Shown here: positions 14,101 to 23,589 of the stretch, in pieces
Layout of the letters: the number at the start of each line of letters is the position of its first letter
How positions within the stretch are numbered: the first letter of the stretch is position 1
Source: Unio delphinus
Taxonomy: Eukaryota > Mollusca > Bivalvia > Unionida > Unionidae
Direction of reading: 5' to 3'
DNA: 64,000 bases
NCBI GenBank assembly: GCA_029339505.1
Contig: JAQISU010000094.1
Span: 8,414,001 to 8,478,000 of the forward strand
Translations under genes and position numbers: made by a program
Notes under the pieces: model-generated
Seen by the model: only the letters and a program-made list of their open reading frames with translations
Databases searched by the model: none
Told to the model about the DNA's origin: nothing

Positions 14101-17100
14101 AAAGTTATTTCCATATAACAGATAATTATCATGGGCAAAAGGTTTTGCATAGTTATTATAATGATTTAAATTATTATGTATACAATGATATGCATGTATA
14201 CACATGCAATGCAAATAAGTGGCAAAATGTTATTTTGTTAATATGTTTATTTGTGGTTTTGTTGATTTGATGCCATTTACATCATATGGTGACCAGCATA
14301 CTTGGTGGAGGAAGGAGTCATTGATCCAAAGAAAGCTATCAACAATTTTTCTCACACACCCACATTGGATAAGCCGCGTCTCAAACTGACACATAGCTGA
14401 GTTCCTTAGACCACACTACCACCAGAGGTTCCCAATGCTAATATGACATTGAAATTACATATAGAAATTACATGATGCTGAAAAAATATTGTTTACAGCA
14501 GAAATAATTTTGATGAAGAAAGTTACAGGACTTGTTGTATAACTGAAAATAATGCAAGACAGATTTTTGTGTGATTCTTGAATGTATCACATTTATCATC
14601 AAGCAAAATCAATCCATCATCAATTCTAATTTATCCAATCAAGTTAGGCTGGTTAGTAAGTGGCCTCATATACCTAAACCACGGCACTCATCTTCCTTTG
14701 AAAGACATCATTGAATGTCACTCAGATTCACCTCAAAAGAAGATTGGAATCCAATAATAACTTGGCTACCAGGCACTGGATGCCAGAGGAGTCCCAATGT
14801 AAAATTTGATGGGATACAATGAACTGTTGTGGTCAGGAAGTGAATATGGTTTGCTGCACCAAAATCTGTAACCTAGACAGTTTTATTTCTGCTCCCATTA
14901 AGGTATGAACTTGAAGTTTTGTTTAGATCTGGATAGAGACAGGCAACTGCATATACAAAAAATGTGAATGTTGCAAAGGACATCCAGTGGTAGAATTCTG
15001 TATTTCAAGGAGAAGAATTTGAAAGCATAATACACGGATAAATCCATTAATGGAAACCCTTAGGATATTGTTAGTAATGGAAACCCTTAGGATATTGTTA
15101 GTAATGGAAACCCTTAGGATATTGTTAGTAATGGAAACCCTTAGGATATTGTTAGTAATGGAAACCCTTAGGATATTGTTAGTAATGAAAACTCTTTGGA
15201 TATTGTTAGTAATGGAAACCCTTAGGATATTGCTAGTAAGATGAGCAAGTTTATGTTAAGTAATCAAATTGCATGACACTTGATAACTGTTTTATTCTTA
15301 CAACACCACTAATCTTGCTTCCAAAGAAAATCCAGGACTGGGACATGCTGATATTGTAATATCAGATATACTGATATCGTTGAGAAGAAGCAACAATGGT
15401 GATCATATTGGACATTGGAATGAATGTGTATTTAAAGTTTCATGGCAATCTTCTAAGTAGTTTAGGAGTAACAATAATATACTTTATGCAAATGGATAAC
15501 AAACAGGCCATCCCTGATTAACCATTTCTGATCTATAACCAGTAGACATATAAATAAAAGTAAAACATACGTGTGCAATGAGTGCCCAGATATGAAAGCA
15601 TGCAAAACAGTCTTTACTGATCTCCAAAACATGAGTTGACACTGAGACATTAATCCCAGTTGAGATAAAGAGTGATAATTGTTGAATGAAGAGTGACCTT
15701 CACACTACAAATAGTACCTCTGCTATTTATGACTTAAACTGATGGTAAAGCAGTCACCTTTTAAAACTGTTCTTAAAATTCTATTTGATATCAAACACAC
15801 AAGTGACTAACTGGATGTGTTTATTAAAGTAATTTTAATGGTAATTTATTGCAAGTTTTACTTCCTATAATTTACAAACTTGATCTTTAAGGAATTTATT
15901 TTTTGTAACTGTGGTCATGTCTGATGGCAGAATAGCACCATTTTAACAAACCTTAAATTTCTTTAGGCCAGAATGATCTTTATTATAATTCTTATTCTTA
16001 TTATTAAAGCCCTTCATACAGGTATGTATCCAATGAAGTTTTGTCAAAATGTGTGCAAACATTTTGAGATGAAGTCAATTAAACATTTTTCTATTACTGA
16101 ATAACAGTTTCCATATATGATGGTTGATACACTTCATTTGTTATATAAATCTTTAAGCCTTCATGCCAATGACTTTTGCAAACTTCTTTAAAGATATTTT
16201 CACTGTTAGTATAGGTGGCCATATTTGATAGAGGGTCAGCATCATTTGCAGAAACTTAAAAAGTCTTCATGTCACAATTATCAGTGAAAAGTTAAGTTAA
16301 AAAATTGTGCAGTAGTTTTGACAGGACACTGAAAAAGCAAAATATGATGGATCTACAACAGATGCAGGACAGTACCCGGTCTTATGGACACACAACACAT
16401 GCAGACCAATACCATAATCACACCTGGTCTGATGGACGCACAACAGAATATAAGGCAATACCATGAATTCACATGGTCTGATACCAAGGTGAGCTAAATA
16501 TTTGATTTCATTCACATGGTCTGATATCAAGGTGAGCTAAAAATTTGATTTCATTCACATGGTCTGATATCAAGGTGAGCTAAAAATTTGATTTCATTCA
16601 CATGGTCTGATATTAAGGTAAGCTAAATATTTGATTTCATTCACATGGTCTGATATCAAGGTAAGCTAAAAGTTTGATTTCATTCACATGTCATGGTCTG
16701 ATATCAAGGTGAGCTAAACATTTGATTTCATTCACATGGTTTGGTATCGAGGTGAGCTAAAAGTTTGATTTTATTCACATGTCATGGTCTGATATCAAGG
16801 TGAGCTAAAAATTTGATTTCATTCACATTGTCTGATATCAAGGTAAGCTAAAAATTTGATTTCATTCACATTGTCTGATATCAAGGTAAGCTAAAAATTT
16901 GATTTCATTCACATCGTCTGATATCAAGGTAAGCTAAAAATTTTATTTCATTCACATGGTCTGATATTAAGGTGAGCTGAAAATTTGATTTCATTCACAT
17001 GGTCTGATATCAAGGTTAAGCTAAAATTTTATTTCATTCACATGGTCTGATATCAAGGTTAAGCTAAAATTTTATTTCATTCACATGGTCTGATATCAAG

Positions 17101-17536
17101 GTTAAGCTAAAATTTTATTTCATTCACATGGTCTGGTATCAAGGTGAGCTAAAAATTTTATTTCATTCACATGGTCTGATATCAAGGTAAGTTGAAAATT
17201 TGATTTCATTCACATTGTCTGATATCAAGGTGAGCTAAAAATTAGATTTCATTAACATGGTCTGATATCAAGATGAGCTAAAAATTAGATTCCATTCACA
17301 TGGTCTGATATCAAGGTGAGCTAAACATTTGATTTGATTCACAGCGTCTGATATCCAGGTAAGCTAAAAGTTTGATTTCATACCACCATCATAAACTTTG
17401 AGGCCTTCTTTCATGGCTCCATAACGAAGAAGATAACACAGACGCTTTCGTAACCGTTCTTGATTCTTTTCTGCTTCCCCCTTTTGTCTTGAAGTCTGTT
17501 CAGTCTTGGACTTCATTGTCTGTCTAGCTTCTGAGT
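4..17536 (-). CDS. Tpt1/KptA N-terminal domain fused to leucine-rich repeats (spliced gene, 5' end missing)
   Basis: Five exons can be joined in phase with GT-AG junctions: 17536-17384, 14083-13908, 10317-10202, 3055-2839 and 342-4 (stop TGA at 4-6). A charged start ([16 protein letters not shown]) leads into [21 protein letters not shown], then [12 protein letters not shown], then [18 protein letters not shown]. That order matches the winged-helix N-lobe of RNA 2'-phosphotransferase. The catalytic-lobe GHS motif never follows. Instead come a helical linker and at least five leucine-rich repeats of the AMN1/F-box type ([52 protein letters not shown]). In Tpt1 the LRH motif supplies catalytic Arg and His. 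Here it reads LRY, so tRNA 2'-phosphate removal is unlikely; RNA binding or an adaptor role is inference. The exon chain is well supported; the biological role is unknown. The start codon is not identified. Confidence 0.75.
481..830. repeat. 30-bp minisatellite, about 11.5 copies
   Basis: Unit GGGAAATGGGAGATAAGTAC plus AATATCATTT, with few substitutions. Because 30 is divisible by three, all frames stay open and give repetitive peptides. An inverted copy of the same array lies at 53008-53325. Confidence 0.93.
1505..1790. repeat. Degenerate 26/52-bp tandem repeat
   Basis: Alternating half-units built on TTTTGTGGATTTCATGCAGT and TTTTGTGGATTTTATTGGG, four to five double units. The right arm of the inverted repeat carries the reverse complement at 49610-49740 and 50075-50150. 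Confidence 0.75.
2839..3055 (-). CDS. KptA-N/LRR gene exon (LRR 1-2)
   Basis: Acceptor TTGTTTCCAG, donor AGG|GTATGT. It encodes [20 protein letters not shown], then LEHLDLEG and [10 protein letters not shown], the first two leucine-rich repeats. Phase agrees on both sides. Confidence 0.72.
3056..4965. other. Intron sequence, nothing recognised
   Basis: AT-rich intron of the KptA-N/LRR gene. No convincing coding stretch or repeat apart from a short duplication of AGAATAAATGTCATCAT at 3656-3690. Confidence 0.5.
4966..5103. repeat. AT microsatellite with AC/ATAC tail
   Basis: About 135 bases of alternating TA broken once by an ACACACAC/ATGTGTAT segment and followed by repeated ACAT. The open frames across it encode only Tyr-Ile alternation. 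Confidence 0.95.
5725..6070 (+). pseudogene. hAT transposase fragment
   Basis: Plus-strand pieces [31 protein letters not shown] and [14 protein letters not shown], then [14 protein letters not shown], follow the order of the central region of hAT transposases (ZBED-like: a Leu-Lys-Pro-Leu segment, then a Pro-Leu-x-x-Lys-Leu segment). Two in-frame stops interrupt it and neither end of a transposon is visible. An old dead copy in an intron. From 6071 to 6318 only AT-rich sequence follows. Confidence 0.6.
6331..6577 (+). mobile_element. tRNA-derived SINE, family A, full length
   Basis: The head has an A box in GAGTGGTCTAAAACGC and a B box GGGTTCGAGTCT. A central domain (GAGAAAGCTTGCCAGTAGCT, later TTCTTCCTCCACC) is followed by GGCATTAAACCATAAAA and a poly-A tail. 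A 12-base target duplication ACCAACCCCTAA flanks it at 6319-6330 and 6578-6589. Three older copies of the same body occur in this window. Not a functional tRNA gene. Confidence 0.9.
6590..7791. other. Intron sequence with three diverged TCAAGATGGCTGCT copies
   Basis: The motif AAGATGGCTGC occurs at about 7300 and 7446, with a weaker relative near 7147, roughly 145 bases apart. Each is followed by CCAT and ATTC-rich sequence, suggesting an old tandem duplication. No gene seen. Confidence 0.4.
7792..8391 (-). pseudogene. Transposable-element-derived ORF fragment ([14 protein letters not shown] type)
   Basis: A minus-strand open frame without stops encodes [20 protein letters not shown], then [19 protein letters not shown], then a lysine/glutamate-rich tail ending MIEGKRKQI. 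The His-Gly-x-Ala-x-Val-Glu-Arg-Gly-Phe-Ser motif recalls the C-terminal region of transposase-like proteins repeated in fish and invertebrate genomes (from memory; family not named with confidence). The frame extends upstream of its first Met to about 8391, so the N-terminal part is lost. It could be an exon of a nested gene, but a stranded element is likelier. Confidence 0.5.
8392..10201. other. Intron sequence with a diverged 75-bp duplication
   Basis: Sequence from about 9535 (GAAAAAAGCCAGGAAAACCA through GACCTTGGACAATTTTAT) recurs in diverged form at about 9750 (GAAAGAAACCAGGATAACTA through CCTTGGATAATTTTAT). TTTTCCCAAACTTTCAA and CAAAGACCTTCAAAGACC repeats lie at 9850-9965. No coding exon recognised. 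Confidence 0.45.
10202..10317 (-). CDS. KptA-N/LRR gene exon (linker)
   Basis: Acceptor TATTTACAG, donor AG|GTAAAAA. It encodes [20 protein letters not shown] followed by NFPDEYLI, a helical segment ahead of the leucine-rich repeats that resembles the short helical lead-ins of ZYG11- and F-box-type LRR proteins. That resemblance is weak. Confidence 0.65.
11150..11300 (+). mobile_element. SINE family A, old truncated copy
   Basis: AGTTTCAAGTCTGGGGCC resembles a decayed B box. It is followed by the same central domain as the 6331 element (GAGAAAGCTTGCTAGAAGCT, TCTTCCTCCAACA, TTTAAACCATAAA). The A-box end is missing. Confidence 0.7.
11631..13009. mobile_element. hAT-type element with perfect ends and target duplication (about 1.38 kb)
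   Basis: Terminal inverted repeats TAGGGCTGTCAA and TTGACAGCCCTA are perfect over 12 bases. The 8-base duplication CAGATGAG flanks them at 11623-11630 and 13010-13017, the hallmark of hAT transposition. Just inside both ends are clusters of the palindrome GGGTACCC. No open transposase frame is visible inside, so it is non-autonomous or a deleted copy. It sits in an intron of the KptA-N/LRR gene. Confidence 0.92.
13018..13907. other. Intron sequence, nothing recognised
   Basis: AT-rich. A repeated phrase around GATGCAAGATCACTTCATTA (11468, 13070 and others) suggests a dispersed old repeat interrupted by the hAT element. No coding signal. Confidence 0.4.
13908..14083 (-). CDS. KptA-N/LRR gene exon
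   Basis: Acceptor TTTTGTAG, donor AGG|GTAAGA. It encodes [12 protein letters not shown] and [21 protein letters not shown]. The TKRF arginine equivalent to a Tpt1 active-site residue is kept. It is in phase with both neighbouring exons. Confidence 0.72.
14258..14440 (-). mobile_element. SINE family A, old copy
   Basis: In reverse complement: A-box-like GTGTGGTCTAAGGAACTCAGC region, a decayed B box AGTTTGAGACG, GTGTGTGAGAAA, then TTCCTCCACCAAGTATGCTGG. This is the same order as the full-length 6331 copy but heavily diverged. Confidence 0.6.
14441..15046. other. Intron sequence, nothing recognised
   Basis: Non-repetitive AT-rich sequence without convincing coding or RNA signals. Confidence 0.4.
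15047..15238. repeat. 27-bp minisatellite, 7 copies
   Basis: Unit built on ATGGAAACCCTTAGGATATT followed by GTTAGTA. The period is a multiple of three, which produces a spurious repetitive open frame. Confidence 0.93.
15239..16479. other. Intron sequence, nothing recognised
   Basis: AT-rich with no feature I can support. The last 150 bases grade into the minisatellite that follows (ACCTGGTCTGATGG, CACATGGTCTGAT). Confidence 0.4.
16480..17370. repeat. 43-bp minisatellite, about 20 copies
   Basis: Unit CATGGTCTGATATCAAGGTG plus AGCTAAAAATTTGATTTCATTCA. Every unit carries AAGGTGAGC or AAGGTAAGC, close to a splice-donor consensus, on the strand opposite to the host gene. The array ends 14 bases short of the gene's exon at 17384. 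No spacers, so not a CRISPR array. Confidence 0.93.
17384..17536 (-). CDS. KptA-N/LRR gene, first firm exon
   Basis: Acceptor TTTCTAG precedes it and donor G|GTATGA follows. It encodes a lysine/glutamate-rich, probably coiled start, then [19 protein letters not shown], the first helices of the Tpt1 N-lobe. The catalytic His of the family LRH motif is replaced by Tyr. The last base joins GA of the next exon to make Gly. Its 3' side abuts a 43-bp minisatellite array. Confidence 0.7.
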
Positions 17537-20256
17537 CTAGAAAGTAATTAAAATACAATTTTAAAATAGCATACAAAAACAATTTATAGTGTTGTATATA
17601 TTAACTATTTCTTACATCTAGCAAATATCAATTTAAAAGTTACTAAATTTATCATTTATCTGTTAATGCATTTTATCACTATGATGAAAAAATTTAACAT
17701 AACATTTAAGACTGAATTGTAAAATTATCACGTGACAGTTTATTTCTCATTTGATCCATAAACAAGTTCTTCGTTCCAGTATTACATGACTAGATGATGA
17801 ATAGATTTGTATAACAATGAAAAAGAGAGAGAAAATAATAAGTATATCTTTCAAATAAAAAACAATATTACTTGCCTAATAAAACTGAAAAGCACACATT
17901 GAAAGTTTATAATATTTACCATGCTCTCATGTACTTGAAGAATAAAAGAAACCAAAATTATATAAAACAAAAATGAACCACACAAAGAAAAATATATAAA
18001 TTACAATTAGAGTGAGAAAGAACAGGCTTTGAAAATCAATTTATTGAATACCGGTACAATGAAACGAAATACAATGAAAACTGAACTGCACTTATCATGC
18101 AATCCTGTAAATGAAGAATGAATGAAAACATTGCAAAAAGACAAAAATGAATCCACATGAAGAGCCTAACCTTCTTAATGATTAGTCTGAGGATGAAGTT
18201 CTGAAATATACATTCCTTGCAGAGTAGTCTTCTAAATAGGGTTTGATATATTCTGATAATATTTGGCAGAAAGAAATTTTGCAAAACTCATTTTATCATA
18301 ATATTATCATATTATATAAAACAGACTGATGTAATATTTACTAGAAGATTTACAGTGAACCATAAAAAAGCTTTGCAATTAGAAGTAAAATTTCCTGCAG
18401 CAGATGAAATAACGAGTTTTCCTTCAGCAGTGGAAGGCTATGCGTTCAGATTTACATATCAAACTGTCAAAAAATTTCCTTAGATAAAGTATTTTCATTT
18501 AATAAGATCCTTAACCATAGAGTGAGTATGTCTTCATTTCCCACCCTACCATTAAAATGGTCTTAAATCTTGAAAAATGACCACCCGGTACTGAAATAGT
18601 TGGTTAGGAATGCCCACACGATTTAGACTACTTTTACTACTGTCACTAAAGCCTTATTTTGCGATTAAACATCTTGAGAAAAATTTGGCAAGTTCATACC
18701 GAATAACATGTCTGAACGAAACAGCCAATCGTTCTGATACTGAACCAATGCAGACTCAGTCTGAATCCGTTGTGCAGTATTTGAACTTGCACCATACTCA
18801 GAATCCTTTGTGCAATACTGGAACTTGCAACTGTCATAATATGTTGTGCAATATACACACTGTGTAACACAGAATCCTTGCAACATATATCATCCGTTGT
18901 GCAATACTGCAACTCAGCAACAAATAATTTTTGAGTTAACGCTAAAGCTCTGGTAGCTGATCTCATAAAATATCCATAACATATATACATTTCAAATTTT
19001 ACCTTCCATTTATTAAACACTTGGGTGATCTACGTATTCCTAATGAACTGTCATCGGGTTATTTCAATGAACCATTACTCTACCTGCCATTTAGGTCCTA
19101 ATAGATAGTTTCGTATTGTGACACCTCAATTTTAAACGTATAATGCATGACCCTACTTATCACAATCATAAATTCACACATAAGCTAAATCTGTAATATG
19201 GTTCACATTTACTTTGAGTTAGGCATGGAAATGGGTTGGCTTGTTGGTAACTGCTGGTTACAGTTAGACTAGGGTTGGAGATCAAATGCGTAACTCAGGA
19301 TGCGAATGATGATCCTACATGGCGTACGTATTTACATGTATCTGCTACATACGTAAATATCTATAATAATAAAAATCTAGATGGCTTAGGGGTGATTAAA
19401 AGTATGCTAAATTGTTATAGTACTAGTGAACTTTATTCATGCATAAGGCAGATACGGACTCTTTTAGCTGCCTTGTCACAAGAAAATATTCATAATAGCT
19501 GTTTCCTGTCAAAAATGAATGTAAAAAGACGGATTGGTGGTGGTGTTGGTTCAATATAAAAGCTACCAGTTGCGTAAGAAATAAGCCTTAATTCCTCAAT
19601 TAAAATCTTACAAGCAACCTTTCAACAAAAATCATTAGTTAGTTTTTATTTGTATCTTTAATGTAAAAGTGATATCATTTCTGTGCAAATGTCATCGTCA
19701 AATGAAAATTTGCCCCCCAAAAGTGTCCAGTGAAACCTTATCACATACAGCATTACAGGAAGTAAAGAAAAGCGAAGTGACCAAAGGATAAAACCGTAAA
19801 GATGATTATGTTATGGTACTAGAACTGAAAACTATAGTTGTAAGCGACATTTACCTCGACAAATAATAATAATCTTATACATAAACACCCACACTTGTTT
19901 TTCTTACTATATGCCCCATTCTGCTTGCAAAGGAGGTGGTCACGAGTTCGAAACTTTCAGCATCCCAATTTTTGTTGTTATTATTTTGTTGCTATTTTTA
20001 AAATGTTCAATCTGTCTTTGAAACTCATAAAATCCCCTCCCCCTTTTTTAAAATTTAAAAAAAACCTTTTATTTATGACTCCAAGTTGCCAAGCAAGAGG
20101 TCGCGGCATCCCAATTTTTCTATAAAATTTTAAAATATTTCATTTTTAATGTTGAAGCTATCTTTTTAACTCGCAAATCCCAATTTTTTTACTTTTCAAT
20201 TTTTTTAAAACTTCAATCTTTCTTTTATGACTCTCGTCCTAGGACGGGCAATTAAG
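17537..20256. other. Intron/upstream sequence with a short degenerate repeat
   Basis: Mostly unremarkable. At 18768-18920 the phrase TTGTGCAATACTG recurs four times about 37 bases apart with AACTTGCA and CAGAATCC. At 19940-20220 the phrase GCATCCCAATTTTT recurs in low-complexity AT-rich sequence. No exon or RNA gene recognised. Confidence 0.45.
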
Positions 20257-20259
20257 TTA

Positions 20260-20309
<50 letters not shown>

Positions 20310-20329
20310 GTAATAATAATAATAATACT
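20257..20329. repeat. AAT trinucleotide microsatellite
   Basis: About 24 units of AAT/TAA with one TAG variant. Confidence 0.93.
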
Positions 20330-20780
20330 TTTCACATTATCAATTATTCTTGTATATTATGAACGTACAGTTCATATGAGTTGATTCTTGTCAAGAAGCA
20401 TTGCACTTGTATGAAAAATTACACAAATTGTATGCCTATACAAGACTAACAATGAGACCAACAAGAATGACACCACGAATTATAACAACTGTCATCACCA
20501 TAACTACATAATGACCACTACCACCCACCCATCCCACTGGGTCATGTACTGCGATGTGCCCTTGTACGGGGAATTTTATTACATTTGCATCAGCAATTAA
20601 TGACCTACTTGTGTTGCTCTATTATTTGTCACCCAATGAAAAATGTTGCTTTATTTGGTGAATTTTAGAAGGAAAAAAGGAAAAAGAATATTAAAGTAAG
20701 AACATCAACAAGAAGAACAATCATCGCAATCATAATTGTTAGTAAATATCAAATAAGTGTTTTGTTATCATCCCCTTTAC

Positions 20781-20955
20781 CCAGTAGCTGGTCCCAAAAT
20801 CTAAAGGGATCTTCAAACTCTTTGGATCAAACAGCACGAACATCTCCCCAAATGGGGGCTGATCTATTACCCAGCCGGTCAATTGAAATTTGGAATTTAT
20901 GATGCAGTATCTGCTGCTCACCCACTGGGTAGTTATAATGTCACTGATATACAAT
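20781..20955 (-). CDS. Orphan exon-like segment, unidentified
   Basis: On the minus strand, acceptor GTTAATTCCAG and donor TGG|GTAAAG bound 175 bases with one clean frame. It includes ITTQWVSSRYCIINSKFQLT, WVIDQPPFGEMFVLFDP and IPLDFGTSYW. The alternation of short hydrophobic strands could fit an OB-like beta fold, but I do not recognise the family. Its phase does not fit between the neighbouring KptA-N/LRR exons, so it would belong to another transcript or be fortuitous. Confidence 0.35.
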
Positions 20956-21021
20956 CTGGAATTAACGAAATTTTGCCCAAATAAAACTCGTACAAATCTT
21001 ACATGTACTGTATAATCCTAC

Positions 21022-21069
21022 CAGGGAGGCCACCTCTTTCTTCAAGCTCAGCGTATTTAAGAATTAACA
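21022..21069 (-). CDS. Possible upstream exon of the KptA-N/LRR gene
   Basis: On the minus strand a 48-base stretch encodes LILKYAELEERGGLP. It lies between an acceptor-like ATTAG and a donor GTAGG, and its last base gives the single nucleotide needed to complete the first codon of the exon at 17536. The phase match and the coding-like peptide support it. The acceptor has a poor pyrimidine tract and there is no start codon, so this is tentative. Confidence 0.3.
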
Positions 21070-21249
21070 CTAATAATTCAAGTTAAACTTAACGTAGCGT
21101 AGCGTGATAAATTTGCTACCGACGGATAGCTCCGGCATTCGACTAGTCCGATAAGTCACCCCCAATCTGTGTTCATTAAAATGTGCAATTTTGCTGCATG
21201 TAAATCATTCCAGAACAAACCTGCGTACACTTTAGACACATCCCGATAA

Positions 21250-21471
21250 TTGGTAACAACCATATCAAGCGCGAAATTCAAAATGGCCATAGGATGGTTA
21301 GTTGTGCTATTCCAGGTGAATCTGCAAGTCACCAATCATGATACGCTCCGGAAATATAATTTACAGGTCACCAAAAGAACTACAGCCGACGGTAGCTGCA
21401 CAGCCACGAGAAATACCAGTAAGTGTATAAAATGTACACCGATGTGTGCAGACAAATTTAGATGCAGATAA
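21250..21471 (+). other. Small plus-strand frame, possible secreted peptide
   Basis: From the internal ATG in AAAATGGCC the frame encodes MAIGWLVVLFQVNLQVTN and ends with a cysteine-rich CIKCTPMCADKFRCR. A donor-like CAG|GTGAAT sits after the first hydrophobic stretch, so it may be a spliced start or nothing at all. It lies just upstream of the possible first exon of the minus-strand gene. Confidence 0.2.
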
Positions 21472-21779
21472 TTTCAGCTAATAATGAATAGATAATTTTA
21501 GCCACTCTCCCGAAAATCAACATAATCACGGGTGAAGGGTTCATTTCCCGGGCTAGCATTCGACTTACTATGTGTGTTCAAAGTTTGACTCACTGTCATA
21601 TATTTTATTTAACGCTAGACCGCTTTGTATGCCTTCTCATAGTTTTAATTATTATTGTACTGTTCTCCTCTATCCACATGACACTAAATGAAATACTGCC
21701 TCATTATCAGTCGACTGAAAACCAGGTTATCTTTAGGCGCAGAACCTTATTTTTGGTCGAACAATGAGACGGCAGCATT

Positions 21780-23189
21780 CCCTTTAGTGTGTTTCACCCG
21801 CATATTAAGAGTGCGCACTCATTGTGAACAGGGGTATAGAAAGCTATGAGGTTAAAATGTGGGAGTGTACTGTGGTATCCGTGCCTAAGTGGATGTGATC
21901 TTACTGTGTTGGAAATGGGGGAGGGGGGGGGGCTGATTACATGTTCTGTCAGAGCTTCTGTATTTGAGTGGGGTGGATCATCATGTCGGGAAAACAGAAC
22001 CAATTAGAAAACAGGGCAAGTATTTAATTCTCAGTTACGAGTGGTTGAAAAATGCATTTTAAAGACGGTTGATGACAGGCTATAAGCTATGGCAACAGCA
22101 TCTCTTCTAAGACTTAGATCTAGAAGAAGGCTGGACACAGACTGCCAATTTAATTATGGCTACGATATAAATTGCGCATTATCTGGGATACTTTGATGAT
22201 GCAATTGACGAGCTACTTAAAAACAAGTCATGTTTAAGACGATAATGACCACATGGTGTTCCCAGAATTTCAACTCCTGTTCCAGATCTACCTGGATTTT
22301 TAGAGCTACTGAGAAAAGCCAGTTCAATTGTAAAAGAGTATAAGCTACCACCATGCTTGAGAGGCACAGGCTCGAGGCAGACGCTTTAGCATTTGTAAAT
22401 GCCATGTCGCCTAGTGCTTACGACATCATCAGCAGGGATCTTAAGAAACCTAGCTGCCTGTGGTTTAGCTTCATCTTGATGACATAGCTGGAGAAAGATT
22501 CACCACGCAAGCAGAACATCTACGATGAAAAAGACAGAATTAATGTCACGGCTTATTTTAAGAGCGACACCACTATAACCATGCGAATGCATAAGGTTGA
22601 GTAACTGGTCGGTGAAGTAAACCCTACAATTCGATAGTGCATCCAACAGTACATGCTCTGTGGAATTCTAACCACAGAACATCAGCAAAGAAGTATGGCC
22701 ACGCGCTATGAACCAGTTGTTGCATCAAGGATGAAATGAACCACTTTGTCTGGATAAAAGATATATGTCAGTTGGTATATAAACAAATTAAATGCAGGGA
22801 TTAAAAGCACATCTGTCCCCAGTGCCTACACGACTTCAGCCAGATCGACCTAGTGGAAGCCTACACTGAATCACACAGCTTCTCAATGGAAGCCAAATCT
22901 AGCAACCCGGATGAAAACATGTGGACAATCGCTATGTCTTATGCGGGGCCGACAAGAGGGGCAACCGGGATTATATCCCTGGGGTCCGATCCCTTAAGGA
23001 GGTCCAGGCTGAACAATACATTTTACGTTTATAAACGAAAAATGTGGTTTGTACAAGAAGTAAGAGAGGCCAGGGTGTTTCTCACCAACAGGGCCCGTGA
23101 TCGCTTTCTACGGCCCTGGTTTATGAAGCTAATGCGACATGATCTCTGAGAAGCCAATGTTATATCAGAGCAAGAAGGCTGTTGCCACT
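21780..23189. other. GC-richer decayed element, probably 5' part of the Polinton-like relic
   Basis: Base composition is clearly less AT-rich than the flanks. Coding-like but stop-broken plus-strand pieces occur (RINVTAYFKSDTTITMRMHK near 22540; DFSQIDLVEAYTESHSFSME and FYVYKRKMWFVQEVREARVF at 22830-23070). I cannot assign them to a family. Their position directly 5' of the polymerase relic suggests the same ancient element. Confidence 0.35.
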
Positions 23190-23500
23190 GTCATCTAGAG
23201 TCTTGGGCGTGAGTCAATGGAGATCACTGTCATCTAGAGTCTTAGGCGTGAGTCAGCTGAGATCACTGTCATCTAGCGTCTTAGGCGTGAGTCAGTGGAG
23301 ATTACTGTCATCTAGAGTCTTAGGCATGAGTCAGTGGAGATCACTGTCATCTAGCGTCTTAGGTGTGAGTCAGTGGAGATCACTGTCATCTAGCGTCTTA
23401 GGCATGCATCAGTGGAGATCACTTTCTTCTAGAGTCTTAGGCATGAGTTAGTGGAGATCACGGTCATCTTGAGTCTTAGACGTAAGTCAGTGGAGATCAA
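23190..23500. repeat. 39-bp minisatellite, 8 copies
   Basis: Unit ATCACTGTCATCTAGAGTCT plus TAGGCGTGAGTCAGTGGAG. It is embedded within the decayed Polinton-like stretch, so it expanded after or during its decay. A spurious open frame crosses it. Confidence 0.92.
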
Positions 23501-23589
23501 ACAGATATTTCGAAATTATCGAGGTTGTCATGAATGTAGATGATTGCAATGAAAAGACTCACATATATGGCAAGGCTCTAAGTAACATC

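Noticed and set aside
16480..17370. CRISPR-like array
   Set aside because: Units are contiguous with no unique spacers, in a eukaryotic intron with no cas genes.
23182..23451. Repetitive frame over the 39-bp minisatellite; similar frames at 15050-15244, 41265-41684 and 52388-52708
   Set aside because: Periods divisible by three (39, 27, 51, 42) produce them; no protein signal beyond repetition.
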